A stretch of DNA of 64,000 nucleotides from Christensenella hongkongensis (GTDB lineage Bacteria > Bacillota > Clostridia > Christensenellales > Christensenellaceae): contig NZ_LAYJ01000112.1 in the NCBI RefSeq assembly GCF_000981035.1, positions 53,985 through 117,984 of the forward strand, given 5' to 3'. Below, piece by piece: positions 34,813-43,784 of this stretch (position 1 is the first letter of the stretch; every line of letters begins with the position of its first letter). Under the pieces are notes generated by a model. The model ran no database searches. It had not been told where the DNA came from and worked only from the letters and a program-made list of their open reading frames with translations. A program made the translations under genes and the position numbers.

Positions 34813-36495
34813 ATGAAAAAATATACACTTGGAATAGATTATGGTTCCCTGTCCGGCAGGAGCGTTATTGTTGACGTTGAGACGGGAGAAGAGGTTGCAT
34901 ACTCCGTCCTTGATTACCCGCATGCTGTGATGAGTGAATCGATCCCGGATGGAACGCCGCTTCCGCCCGACTGGGCGCTTCAGCACCCGCAGGACTATAT
35001 TGACGTGCTGAAGGAAACTGTTCCGGACGTCATGAAAAAAGCAAATGTGACGGCGGAACAGATTATCGGCGTGGGTATAGACTTTACGGCGTGCACATTG
35101 ATCCCCATCAAAAAAGACGGAACGCCGCTTTGTTTCCTTGACGAATACAAGAATGAGCCGCACGCATATGTGAAGCTGTGGAAACACCACGCCGCGCAGG
35201 ACGAAGCGGATAAACTCAACGAGACTGCGCGCCGCCGAGGTGAAAAATGGCTGGCACGTTATGGCGGGAAGATTTCATCCGAATGGGAAGTGCCGAAAAT
35301 CTGGCAGGTACTGGACGAAGCGCCGCAGGTTTACGATGCAACGGATTGCTACATCGAGGCGTGCGACTGGGTGATCTTCCTGCTTACGGGAAATATGGTA
35401 CGCAACACCTGTTCGGCAGGGTATAAGGCGATCTGGAACGCAAAAGACGGATATCCTTCAAAGGATTTCTTTAAGGCGCTCGATCCGCGGCTGGAAAACC
35501 TGATTGAAGAGAAGATGTACAATCCGCTGATGCCCATTGGCAGCAAGGCGGGCGAGATCACGCCCGAGGCCGCAAAGCTGACTGGGCTAAAGGAGGGAAC
35601 GGCAGTGGCTGTTGCAAATTTAGACGCGCACGTTGCATGCGTAGGCGTGGGAATTACCTCGCCCGGGCAGATGCTTGCAGTGGTTGGAACATCCACCTGC
35701 CATATGCTGATCGGAGACCAGGAAAAAATGGTACCGGGCATGTGCGGCGCAGTCCAGGATGGCATCCTTCCGGGTTATGTCGGTTATGAGGCGGGACAGA
35801 GCTGCGTAGGAGACCACTTCCAGTGGTTTGTGGAAAACTGCGTTCCCTGCGAATATGAGCAGGCGGCGAAAGAAAATAATATGAACATCCACCAGTACCT
35901 GACGCAAAAAGCGCAGGAGCTCCTGCCTGGGGAGAGCGGCCTTGTGGCGCTTGACTGGTGGAACGGAAACCGCAGCGTGCTGGTGGACGGAAAGCTTTCG
36001 GGCATGATGGTGGGCATGACGCTGAACACCAGGCCGGAAGAAATTTACCGTGCGCTCATTGAGGCTACGGCATACGGTACGCGCATGATCATCAAAACGT
36101 TTGAGGAGAGCGGCGTGCCTGTAACGGAGCTTTTTGTGGCGGGTGGCATCGCGGAAAAGAATCCGTTTATGATGCAGGTATATTCCGACATCACGAGAAA
36201 GAGCATCAAGATTGCCGGATCTCCGCAAACGCCTGCGCTGTCGGCTGCGATTTACGGAGCGTATGTCGCGGGCAGCGCGGCGGGCGGATATGATAAACTC
36301 GACGACGCGGTCGCGGCAATGAGCAAGGTAAAGGATGTGCAGTACCATCCAAACCTTGAAAACAGTAAGATATACGACGAGCTGTTCCACGAATATGAAT
36401 TGCTGCACGATTATTTTGGACGCGGCGAAAACGACGTGATGAAACGCCTGAAGGATTTGAAGGCGAGGATCAGCGAGACGCGCGAAAACAAATAG
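34813..36495 (+). CDS. araB: Ribulokinase-like carbohydrate kinase
   Basis: FGGY-family kinase of 560 residues, the normal AraB length. GIDYGSLSGRSVIVDVETGEEV is the N-terminal phosphate-binding motif. GVGIDFTACTLIPI, LWKHHAAQDEAD, YGGKISSEWEVPKIW, CSAGYKAIWN, VVGTSTCHMLIG and GLIALDWWNG-like LVALDWWNGNR blocks follow AraB closely, as does the C-terminal ATP part FVAGGIAEKNPFMMQV. The start at 34813 is downstream of GGAGCAGAC. In known AraB the product is L-ribulose 5-phosphate. The gene precedes AraD, so the usual route to D-xylulose 5-phosphate is complete from this step. Confidence 0.9.
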   Translation: MKKYTLGIDYGSLSGRSVIVDVETGEEVAYSVLDYPHAVMSESIPDGTPLPPDWALQHPQDYIDVLKETVPDVMKKANVTAEQIIGVGIDFTACTLIPIKKDGTPLCFLDEYKNEPHAYVKLWKHHAAQDEADKLNETARRRGEKWLARYGGKISSEWEVPKIWQVLDEAPQVYDATDCYIEACDWVIFLLTGNMVRNTCSAGYKAIWNAKDGYPSKDFFKALDPRLENLIEEKMYNPLMPIGSKAGEITPEAAKLTGLKEGTAVAVANLDAHVACVGVGITSPGQMLAVVGTSTCHMLIGDQEKMVPGMCGAVQDGILPGYVGYEAGQSCVGDHFQWFVENCVPCEYEQAAKENNMNIHQYLTQKAQELLPGESGLVALDWWNGNRSVLVDGKLSGMMVGMTLNTRPEEIYRALIEATAYGTRMIIKTFEESGVPVTELFVAGGIAEKNPFMMQVYSDITRKSIKIAGSPQTPALSAAIYGAYVAGSAAGGYDKLDDAVAAMSKVKDVQYHPNLENSKIYDELFHEYELLHDYFGRGENDVMKRLKDLKARISETRENK

Positions 36496-36507
36496 GAGGG
36501 TTTTGCG

Positions 36508-37200
36508 ATGTTAGAAGAATTGAAACAGAGAGTCATGGAAGCCAACAAAAGGCTGAAATCGGATCATCTCGTAATTTCCACATGGGGAAATGTATCGGAA
36601 TACGATGAAAAGACAGGGCTTGTGGCGATTAAGGCAAGCGGCGTGAGCTACGACTCCATGAAGCCGGAACATATGGTGATCGTGGACCTTGACGGCAATG
36701 TCGTGGAAGGGGATTACCGCCCGTCTACGGACTGCGCGACGCATATATGCCTGTACCGCGAATTTAAGGGCGTAAAAGCAATCGTACATACGCATTCCAC
36801 CTATGCCACCATTTGGGCGCAGGCCGGAAAGGACATTCCGATCCTTGGGACGACACACGCGGATTACTTTATGGGCGACGTGCCCTGCACGCGTGAGATG
36901 ACCAAAGAGGAGATTGATTCCGCTTATGAGGAAAATACGGGCCATGTAATCGTGGAGCGGTTCAAGGATATCAATCCGCTTGAGATCAGGGGAGTGCTGG
37001 TGAAGGGCCACGCGCCTTTCGTATGGGGAGACAACGCGGATTCGGCAGTCACCAATGCGATGGTTTTGGAGCAGGTCGCTAAAATGGCATGGCATAACGC
37101 GGTGCTTGCGGGCGGCGATCCGGCGAAATTGAATCCGAACCTGCTCAATAAGCATTATAACAGGAAATTCGGCAAGGACGCGTATTACGGACAGAAATAA
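36508..37200 (+). CDS. araD: L-ribulose-5-phosphate 4-epimerase
   Basis: Class II aldolase/epimerase of 230 residues, normal for AraD. Zinc ligands His94 and His96 in VHTHSTYAT and His168 in VKGHAPFVWG are present, with Asp75 in the STDCATH stretch. GTTHADYFMGDVPCTREM is characteristic of AraD rather than fuculose-phosphate aldolase. It converts L-ribulose 5-phosphate to D-xylulose 5-phosphate in the cytosol. GGAGG precedes the ATG, 12 bases after araB. Confidence 0.93.
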   Translation: MLEELKQRVMEANKRLKSDHLVISTWGNVSEYDEKTGLVAIKASGVSYDSMKPEHMVIVDLDGNVVEGDYRPSTDCATHICLYREFKGVKAIVHTHSTYATIWAQAGKDIPILGTTHADYFMGDVPCTREMTKEEIDSAYEENTGHVIVERFKDINPLEIRGVLVKGHAPFVWGDNADSAVTNAMVLEQVAKMAWHNAVLAGGDPAKLNPNLLNKHYNRKFGKDAYYGQK

Positions 37201-37223
37201 CCGGCATTCTATGGAGGTAAGGC

Positions 37224-37832
37224 ATGAGCGAAGTTTATGAATCAATCAAAAATACGCTTGAAATTGAGAGCAAAGCGATTTTGGACGCGCTTTCGGTGAT
37301 CGATCCGCAGGCGGTAGAGCAGGCGGTGGACGTGATTGCCTCCTGCAAGGGAAAGGTTGCGACCTCTGGCTGCGGCACGTCGGGCGCGGCAGGTAAAAAA
37401 ATCGCGCATACCTTAAACTGTGTGAACAGGCCGGCGCTGTTTTTGACTCCATCCGACGCTGTGCACGGCGGCATGGGCGTACTTAGCAAGGGCGACGTGC
37501 TGATTCTGTTTTCCAAGGGCGGTACGACGGCGGAAATTAACAACCTCATAGGGCCGGCGAAAACCAAGGGAGCTTTTGTGATCGGCGTGTGCGAAAAAGA
37601 GGAATCCCAGCTTGCACGCGAAAGCGACCTGTATCTCAAAATTATGGTGGAGCGTGAGGCGGACCGGTTTGGCCTGCTTGCAACGTCCAGCACACTTGGC
37701 GTGATCGCGGTGTTTGATGCGATTGCGGTGGCTGTTATGGAGCGCACGGGGTTTACGGAGGAGCAGTTTGGCGTGATCCATCCGGGTGGCGCGGTCGGTG
37801 AAAAATTGCTTCACAAAAAGCTTTACGACTGA
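37224..37832 (+). CDS. SIS-domain sugar-phosphate isomerase, copy 1
   Basis: Single SIS domain of 202 residues. VATSGCGTSGAAGKKIAHTLN, VHGGMGVLSKGDVLILFSKGGTTAEI and FGVIHPGGAVGEKLL match the arabinose-5-phosphate isomerase (KdsD/GutQ) catalytic module, but the C-terminal CBS pair of those enzymes is missing. A related short family is 6-phospho-3-hexuloisomerase. In this operon it could interconvert ribulose 5-phosphate with an aldose phosphate. It starts 23 bases after araD with GGAGG upstream. Confidence 0.8.
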   Translation: MSEVYESIKNTLEIESKAILDALSVIDPQAVEQAVDVIASCKGKVATSGCGTSGAAGKKIAHTLNCVNRPALFLTPSDAVHGGMGVLSKGDVLILFSKGGTTAEINNLIGPAKTKGAFVIGVCEKEESQLARESDLYLKIMVEREADRFGLLATSSTLGVIAVFDAIAVAVMERTGFTEEQFGVIHPGGAVGEKLLHKKLYD

Positions 37833-37934
37833 TAAAAGGGAACAAGAACGAGTAAATAGAGTGCCTTCTGATACGTCTTCGCGCAGGCGAAGGCGTGCCG
37901 GAAGCCGCAACAGGCGAAAGTTAGGACAAAAGTT

Positions 37935-38546
37935 ATGGATAAAAAAGAATTGTTTGAAAACGCGTGCGCAGTGTGGAAAAACGACGCGGACGCTTTAAGC
38001 CGGCTGATAAACGACATCAATCCGGAAGAATACGCGGCGATTTTTGACCTGATCAGGAATTGCAGGGGCCGTATCGCTACGCTTGGCATGGGAACGTCTT
38101 CTGTGGCGGCGCGAAAGATCGCGCATATGCTGTGCGTGGCAAATGTTCCATCCTTTTTTGTATCCGCAGGCGATGCGGCGCACGGCGCTTTTGGCGCGGT
38201 GCAGGAGGGCGACGTAGTAATCGTGCTTTCCAAGGGCGGGAACACAGAGGAGCTTGTGAACCTGATCGAGTCCATAAAGGGCAAGAAGTTAAAACTCATC
38301 ACGGTCACCCAAAATCCGCAGTCCCGGCTCGCGCAGGCGGCGGACGTTGTGCTGAACCTCAAGGTGGAAGAATCCGATCATAAGCATATGCTGCCTACGG
38401 CAAGCATTATCGCGATTATCGCCATCTTTGATGCGATTGCGGACGAGCTTACAAAGTGTCCGCAGTTTAGTGACGAAGCGTTTTACCTGAATCATAACCA
38501 TGGTTCGGTCGGAGCGTTTTTAAAGGGCAAAATTGAAGATAAATGA
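37935..38546 (+). CDS. SIS-domain sugar-phosphate isomerase, copy 2
   Basis: Divergent paralogue of the preceding gene, 203 residues. IATLGMGTSSVAARKIAHML, AHGAFGAVQEGDVVIVLSKGGNTEEL and FYLNHNHGSVGAFL match the same three blocks. The final block has NHNHGSVG in place of HPGGAVG, so the active site may differ. About 100 bases separate the two copies. They may form a heteromer, or act on different sugar phosphates. This is the last gene of the operon. Confidence 0.8.
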   Translation: MDKKELFENACAVWKNDADALSRLINDINPEEYAAIFDLIRNCRGRIATLGMGTSSVAARKIAHMLCVANVPSFFVSAGDAAHGAFGAVQEGDVVIVLSKGGNTEELVNLIESIKGKKLKLITVTQNPQSRLAQAADVVLNLKVEESDHKHMLPTASIIAIIAIFDAIADELTKCPQFSDEAFYLNHNHGSVGAFLKGKIEDK

Positions 38547-38670
38547 TCCAAACCGGCGGTTGCCATAACTCTTCATTTCAGAGATAATGAAGATAATATG
38601 GTAAATGGGCCGGAACGACATCATAGTTCCTACCTAAAGATTCTTATATATGAGGGGCGTAAGCCCGGCC

Positions 38671-38704
38671 CAAAAGCCTCAGTAGCATAGCTCTGTGGCT
38701 TTTG
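38671..38704 (+). terminator. Terminator of the pentose operon
   Basis: CAAAAGCC / GGCTTTTG stem with inner CAG/CTG pairing. The T residues lie within the stem; no long trailing T-run, so termination strength is uncertain. Confidence 0.5.
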
Positions 38705-38738
38705 AGGTCAAAGAACAGAAAACGAGGAGGAAAACAGT

Positions 38739-39560
38739 ATGATACCAAATTTTAAGCTGGAAAATGGCGTTGAGGTTCCTGCGATTGGGTTGGGAACGTG
38801 GCTGATGAAGGACGATGAGCAAACAGCGCGTTGTATCAAAGACGCGGTGGAGGCCGGATACCGGAGCATCGATACCGCGATGTTTTACCACAATGAGGAA
38901 AGCATCGGGAAGGGCATAAAGGAATGCGGCATCCCGCGTGAGCAGCTTTATATCACAACCAAGCTGTGGAACGACGATCATGGCTATGAGAAGACGCTGG
39001 AGGCTTTTTCAGGCTCGCTGAAACGGCTGGGCCTTACTTATATTGACGAATACCTCATTCACTGGCCGGGCTTTGACGAGAGCTATTTACCAACATGGAA
39101 GGCATTTGAAAAGCTCTATCAGGATGGCCTGATCCGTGTGATTGGGGTTTCTAATTTCACCAAACCTCTGTTGCAACACCTGATTGACCATTGCGCGATC
39201 AAGCCGATGGTCAATCAGGTAGAGGTTCATCCGCTGTTCCAGCCGAACAATGCGATCAATTTTTGTCAGGAAAACGGCATACAGGTTGAAGCGTGGAGGC
39301 CGATTGTACGGGGTAAACTCGATAAAGAGCCGATTATCAAAGCGGCTGAGAAGTACAACAAGACGCTCGTACAGGTTACAATGCGCTGGCATTACCAGAA
39401 GGGAATCCGTACGATTCCCAAGACGACGCACAAGGAACGCATGATCGAGAACGCGGATATTTTTGACTTTACTCTTACGGACGATGAGGTAAAAGCGATC
39501 AGCGGCCTTAATACGTTTGTACGGACAGGGGAATCCCCGGACGAATTTTTCTACGTTTGA
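38739..39560 (+). CDS. Aldo/keto reductase
   Basis: NADPH-dependent carbonyl reductase of 273 residues with the complete AKR tetrad: Asp45 and Tyr50 in YRSIDTAMFYHNE, Lys75 in YITTKLWN, His108 in DEYLIHWPG. GVSNFTKPLLQHL and the C-terminal cofactor loop TIPKTTHKERMIENADIFDFTL are present. It most resembles 2,5-diketo-gluconate reductase-type enzymes (AKR5), which reduce many small aldehydes and keto sugars. It has its own terminator, and a strong GAGGAGG ribosome site follows the preceding hairpin. Confidence 0.9.
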   Translation: MIPNFKLENGVEVPAIGLGTWLMKDDEQTARCIKDAVEAGYRSIDTAMFYHNEESIGKGIKECGIPREQLYITTKLWNDDHGYEKTLEAFSGSLKRLGLTYIDEYLIHWPGFDESYLPTWKAFEKLYQDGLIRVIGVSNFTKPLLQHLIDHCAIKPMVNQVEVHPLFQPNNAINFCQENGIQVEAWRPIVRGKLDKEPIIKAAEKYNKTLVQVTMRWHYQKGIRTIPKTTHKERMIENADIFDFTLTDDEVKAISGLNTFVRTGESPDEFFYV

Positions 39561-39618
39561 TTTAAAAGCGCAGAACAGGCGTATCCCAAATTAGTTATCT
39601 TGCATTTTTTCAATAAGG

Positions 39619-39655
39619 AAAAAGGCTGTGCAATATGAAATGCACAGCCCTTTTT
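39619..39655 (+). terminator. Terminator after aldo/keto reductase
   Basis: GGCTGTGCA / TGCACAGCC perfect stem flanked by A- and T-runs. Confidence 0.85.
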
Positions 39656-39806
39656 CTGTTCGCTTATGTTTGCAATGCGCTATCGCAATTTATTCTCTGA
39701 AAACAGACTCCAGAAGGCCAGCGCAATCCGCTGCTGTCGCTAAACGGATGGAACGGTTCATGGTTTTCACCTCGCTTTACAGCATATCAACCTATGGCGT
39801 CGCCAG

Positions 39807-40787
39807 TCAATCCGGGAATACGATTCCCGCCTGATCGCGCATTTCAGACATGACCTCCGATACGGCGATGCACAGCTCGCGCGCGTATGCGTATTCCTGC
39901 TTTGATTGCTCCGGCTGCTCGATATAGCGTTTGAAATCCTTTGCTTCGTTTGCCATGAGCGTAAGGCGGGGGATATCGCCCGCAATGGTCTGCGTTGCGC
40001 CGTTGTTAAAATGGACTGTGATATCCGTAAAATTGGAAACGAGCCCAAAGGTAATGGTGCCTTTTGTACCCATGACCTCCGAGCCGAGATAGCTTTCACC
40101 CGCTTTGCTTCCGGTGAGCGTCACGAGCTTATCCGGATAGCGGAAAATGCTGCTGAAGCTGATATCCGCACCATTTTCCAGAAGCTGCGCCTTTGTATCG
40201 ATTTTCTGAGGCCTGCCGAAAAGTCCAAGGGCTGCGTACACCACATATACGCCCAGATCCATCATGCAGCCCGCCGCAAATTTTGGATTGAAAATATTGG
40301 GGTTTTCCCCGTCAAGGTATTTTTGGTAACGGGCGGAATACTGCGAATAGTCAAGACGGGCGCTGAGGACAGGCCCGATTTTAGCGAAAGCCGATTTGAC
40401 GGCAGCGAGCGGCGGCTGGTGCAACATAATGATTGCCTCCAAAAAGACGAGTTCCCGTTCTTCCGCAAGCCTGTAAAGCTCACGCGCCTGCTGCGGATAG
40501 ACCACGGCGGGCTTTTCGCAGATCACGTGTTTGCCGTTTTCAAGGAAAAGCCTGCATTGTTCATAATGCAGGGAATTGGGACTTGCGATGTAAACAGCGT
40601 CAATATCGCTTTTTGCCATTGTATTCAAATCGTCAAATGCAAAATCACAGTTGTTTTGCGCGGCAAATTCCCTCGCGTGTGTAATGTCGCGGGAGTAAAC
40701 GCCCGCAAGGTCCATTCCTTTTACCGTGTCTGCGCTGTCGATAAATGCCTGCGTAATCCATGCTGTGCCGACGGTTGCATATTTCAT
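39807..40787 (-). CDS. Gfo/Idh/MocA-family oxidoreductase
   Basis: NAD(P)-dependent sugar or cyclitol dehydrogenase of 326 residues. N-terminal Rossmann fold KYATVGTAWITQAFIDSA, where the third glycine of GxGxxG is replaced (GTAWIT), then DAVYIASPNSLHYEQCRLFLENGKHVICEKPAV with the signature Glu-Lys-Pro. The C-terminal sheet domain includes AGCMMDLGVYVVYAALGLFG. GGAGG precedes the start on the minus strand. Substrate unknown; the neighbours are unrelated housekeeping genes. Confidence 0.88.
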   Translation of the reverse strand: MKYATVGTAWITQAFIDSADTVKGMDLAGVYSRDITHAREFAAQNNCDFAFDDLNTMAKSDIDAVYIASPNSLHYEQCRLFLENGKHVICEKPAVVYPQQARELYRLAEERELVFLEAIIMLHQPPLAAVKSAFAKIGPVLSARLDYSQYSARYQKYLDGENPNIFNPKFAAGCMMDLGVYVVYAALGLFGRPQKIDTKAQLLENGADISFSSIFRYPDKLVTLTGSKAGESYLGSEVMGTKGTITFGLVSNFTDITVHFNNGATQTIAGDIPRLTLMANEAKDFKRYIEQPEQSKQEYAYARELCIAVSEVMSEMRDQAGIVFPD

Positions 40788-41028
40788 GCCGAATTCCTCC
40801 TGATAATACGCCCGCTTTCGGGCTTTGATTTCGATATGCTTTTAACATACAACAGGCAATGCCCATATGCAAGCTGAATTTTTTTCAAATGTCAAAAATG
40901 GCTTTGCTATGCTGTTTGTGGATGAAAAACAATCCGGCAATTTCATTTTTTGTTTTTCATCATTCCAAAAATTTGTTATTATTAAATAAGAAAAGATTTT
41001 TAAAACAAAAGCAAGGAGGGTAAACGCA

Positions 41029-42444
41029 GTGATACCAATATTGATATTTATTGCCGTCGTCCTTCTTTTGTGCGTGTTTTCGAGCAAGCTGTTGTACCGC
41101 TTTGGAATCCCTGCCCTGCTGATTTTCCTTATTCTGGGAATGCTGTTTGGATCGGACGGCTTTGGCGGTATTTATTTTGACAATTTTGAGCTTGCCGAGC
41201 AGATTGGTTCCTTTGGACTGATATTCATCATGTTTTACGGCGGCTTCGGAACGAGCTGGAAAGCGGCAAAGCCGGTGCTCGCTCCATCCATCTGGCTTGC
41301 AACCGCGGGCGTGATTATCACAGCGCTGCTGACCGGCTGGTTTTGCTATTTTATCCTGAAAACGACGCTTCTTGAAGGGCTTCTGGTGGGCGCGGTGATT
41401 GCCTCTACGGACGCCGCTTCGGTATTTTCCATCCTCCGCTCGAGGAAACTGAACCTGAAGGGCGGCCTTGCGTCCATGCTGGAAGTGGAAAGCGGCTCTA
41501 ACGATCCAATCGCCTACATGCTTACAATCACGATTCTTTCGATGATGTCGGTAAGCGGACAGGTCAACATCGCTGCAATGATTATCATGCAAATTGTATT
41601 CGGCCTTGGTATCGGTTTTGCGCTTGCGCTTATTTCGACGGCTATTTTAAAACGGATCAACTTTGAGATCGAGGGGCTGTATACGATTTATGTCGTTGCG
41701 ATTGTGGTGCTGGGCTATGCTTTAAGCCAGCTTGTGGGAGGCAACGGTTACCTGTGCGTTTACGTGATCGGTATTATATTGGGGAACACCAAGCTCAAGC
41801 ACAAAAGAACGCTGGTACACTTTTTTGACGGAATCTCATGGATTATGCAAATGGTGCTTTTCTTTGTGCTGGGCCTTCTCGCCTACCCGTCGCATATTCC
41901 TGCAATCATCGGCCCTGCGGTGCTCATTGCCCTTTTTATGATGTTTGTGGCCCGTCCGGCGGCGGTGTTCGGCATCCTGAGCTTTTTCAAAATACCGTTT
42001 AAGGAAAAGCTGTTTGTTTCATGGGTGGGGCTGCGCGGCGCAGCGGCAATCGTTTTTGCGATCATGGCGATCACGCAGGCCTCGGCGCTCAAAAATGACG
42101 TATTCCATATCGTATTCTTTGTGGCGCTTTTCTCAGTTGCCGTGCAGGGCACGCTCACGCCCCTGTTTGCCAAAAAGCTGGGGCTGGTGGAGAAGGACAA
42201 TTCCGTATTCAAAACCTTTACGGACTATCAGGATGAGGCGGAGATGCACCTTATCGAAGTGACGATAGACCTTAAAAATCCATGGAATGGCCGTACGCTT
42301 ACGGAAATCGATATTCCTGAGGGCGTGCTTGTGGTGATGGTGAAGCGCGGCAGGAAGAATATCACTCCAAACGGTTCCACGGTATTGCTAACGGGCGATA
42401 CGCTTGTTTTGAGCGGGGATAATTTTGACGAGATACCGCTTTGA
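41029..42444 (+). CDS. CPA1-family cation (K+ or Na+)/proton antiporter with RCK_C domain
   Basis: Membrane protein of 471 residues, about 12 helices over residues 1-385, then a cytosolic tail. IASTDAASVFSILRSRKLNLKGGLASMLEVESGSNDPIAYML is the antiporter core with the ion-binding Asp pair, and VGLRGAAAIVFAIMA is the conserved late helix. The tail (about 400-471, ending TVLLTGDTLVLSGD) looks like a TrkA-C/RCK_C domain, as in the K+/H+ antiporters CvrA/NhaP2, so potassium is the likelier ion. The start is GTG at 41029, with AGGAGG upstream. Confidence 0.88.
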   Translation: MIPILIFIAVVLLLCVFSSKLLYRFGIPALLIFLILGMLFGSDGFGGIYFDNFELAEQIGSFGLIFIMFYGGFGTSWKAAKPVLAPSIWLATAGVIITALLTGWFCYFILKTTLLEGLLVGAVIASTDAASVFSILRSRKLNLKGGLASMLEVESGSNDPIAYMLTITILSMMSVSGQVNIAAMIIMQIVFGLGIGFALALISTAILKRINFEIEGLYTIYVVAIVVLGYALSQLVGGNGYLCVYVIGIILGNTKLKHKRTLVHFFDGISWIMQMVLFFVLGLLAYPSHIPAIIGPAVLIALFMMFVARPAAVFGILSFFKIPFKEKLFVSWVGLRGAAAIVFAIMAITQASALKNDVFHIVFFVALFSVAVQGTLTPLFAKKLGLVEKDNSVFKTFTDYQDEAEMHLIEVTIDLKNPWNGRTLTEIDIPEGVLVVMVKRGRKNITPNGSTVLLTGDTLVLSGDNFDEIPL

Positions 42445-42460
42445 TATTTTCACGAAACTA

Positions 42461-42489
42461 TTGAGTTTTGGCGCATAAATAGATATGAT
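42461..42489 (+). promoter_or_regulatory. Promoter of dapL
   Basis: TTGAGT, 17-base spacer, TATGAT, about 40 bases before the ATG. Confidence 0.6.
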
Positions 42490-42527
42490 AAGATTGTATA
42501 TTAATTTTTTGACAGGAGATAAGATTT

Positions 42528-43760
42528 ATGTTTCAGGTAAATGATCATTTCGGGCGTTTGCAGGGGAGCTACCTCTTCTCAGAGATCGCCCGCCGGGTGA
42601 ACGAATACACCGGGGAAAATCCGGACAGGGAGATCATACGTCTTGGCATTGGCGACGTAACGCGTCCGCTTGCCCCTGCTGTGTTGCAGGCGATCGATAA
42701 AGCGACGCAGGAGATGGCGGATGAAAAGACCTTTATGGGCTACGGGCCGGAGCAGGGCTATGAATTCCTTCGCGCGGCGATCAGGGAAGGCGACTATGCC
42801 GCGCGCGGCGTAGATATCGGCCTTGACGAGATATTTGTATCCGACGGCAGCAAGTGCGATACGGGCAACATTCAGGAGCTGCTGTCCCCGGACTGCAAAA
42901 TCGGCGTGACAAACCCGGTGTACCCCGTATATGTCGATACAAACGTTATGGCGGGGCGCTCAGGGGAGTTTGACGCGCAGACAGGGCAGTTTTCGGAAAT
43001 TACCTACATCCCCACCACGGCGGAAAACGATTTTGTGCCCGCCCTCCCACAGCGCAGGGTGGATGTGATGTACCTTTGCTCGCCCAACAATCCAACAGGG
43101 ACGGCGATGACAAAGGACCAGCTTAAGGTCTGGGTGGACTGGGCCAATGAAACAGGCGCGCTTATTTTGTTTGACGGTGCGTACGAGCGGTTTATTACAG
43201 ACGGGGATGTTCCCCACAGCATTTATGAGATTGAAGGCGCGAAAACGTGCGCGATTGAATTCCGCAGCTTTTCCAAGACGGCGGGCTTCACGGGTACGCG
43301 CTGCGCGTATACGGTTGTTCCCAAGGAGCTTATGGGGCAGGATTCAAAAGGCAACAAAGTCAGCATGAACGCGCTTTGGCTCAGGAGGCATACCACCAAA
43401 TTTAACGGCGTATCCTATATCGTGCAGCGGGGCGCTGCGGCGATTTATACGGCGGAAGGAAAGAAGCAGGTGGAACAGAACATCGAGGCATATCTTGCAA
43501 ACGCAAGGATGATCCTTGACGGGCTGAGGGAAATCGGCATTACGGCTTATGGCGGGGTGAACTCCCCATATGTATGGCTCAAAACGCCCGACGGCATGGC
43601 AAGCTGGGATTTCTTTGATAAGTTATTGAAGGAAGCGAATGTAGTCGGTACGCCGGGAAGCGGATTTGGCAGCGCAGGCGAAGGGTATTTCCGCCTGACG
43701 GCCTTTAATACGAAGGAGAACACGGAAAAGGCAATCTCGCGTCTTGCGAACCTGAAATAG
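42528..43760 (+). CDS. dapL: LL-diaminopimelate aminotransferase
   Basis: PLP enzyme of 410 residues that makes LL-diaminopimelate directly from tetrahydrodipicolinate, bypassing the succinylase or acetylase steps of lysine and peptidoglycan synthesis. LFSEIARRVNEYTGENPDREIIRLGIGDVT, ISDGSKCDTGNIQ-like VSDGSKCDTGNIQELL, LCSPNNPTGTAMT and the PLP Lys250 in EFRSFSKTAGFTGTRCAY are diagnostic of DapL. It has a good promoter and ribosome site (ACAGGAGA). DapL occurs in some Clostridia, other anaerobes, chlamydiae and plants. Confidence 0.93.
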   Translation: MFQVNDHFGRLQGSYLFSEIARRVNEYTGENPDREIIRLGIGDVTRPLAPAVLQAIDKATQEMADEKTFMGYGPEQGYEFLRAAIREGDYAARGVDIGLDEIFVSDGSKCDTGNIQELLSPDCKIGVTNPVYPVYVDTNVMAGRSGEFDAQTGQFSEITYIPTTAENDFVPALPQRRVDVMYLCSPNNPTGTAMTKDQLKVWVDWANETGALILFDGAYERFITDGDVPHSIYEIEGAKTCAIEFRSFSKTAGFTGTRCAYTVVPKELMGQDSKGNKVSMNALWLRRHTTKFNGVSYIVQRGAAAIYTAEGKKQVEQNIEAYLANARMILDGLREIGITAYGGVNSPYVWLKTPDGMASWDFFDKLLKEANVVGTPGSGFGSAGEGYFRLTAFNTKENTEKAISRLANLK

Positions 43761-43784
43761 GACCAACCAGAAAGGAAATCAAAC

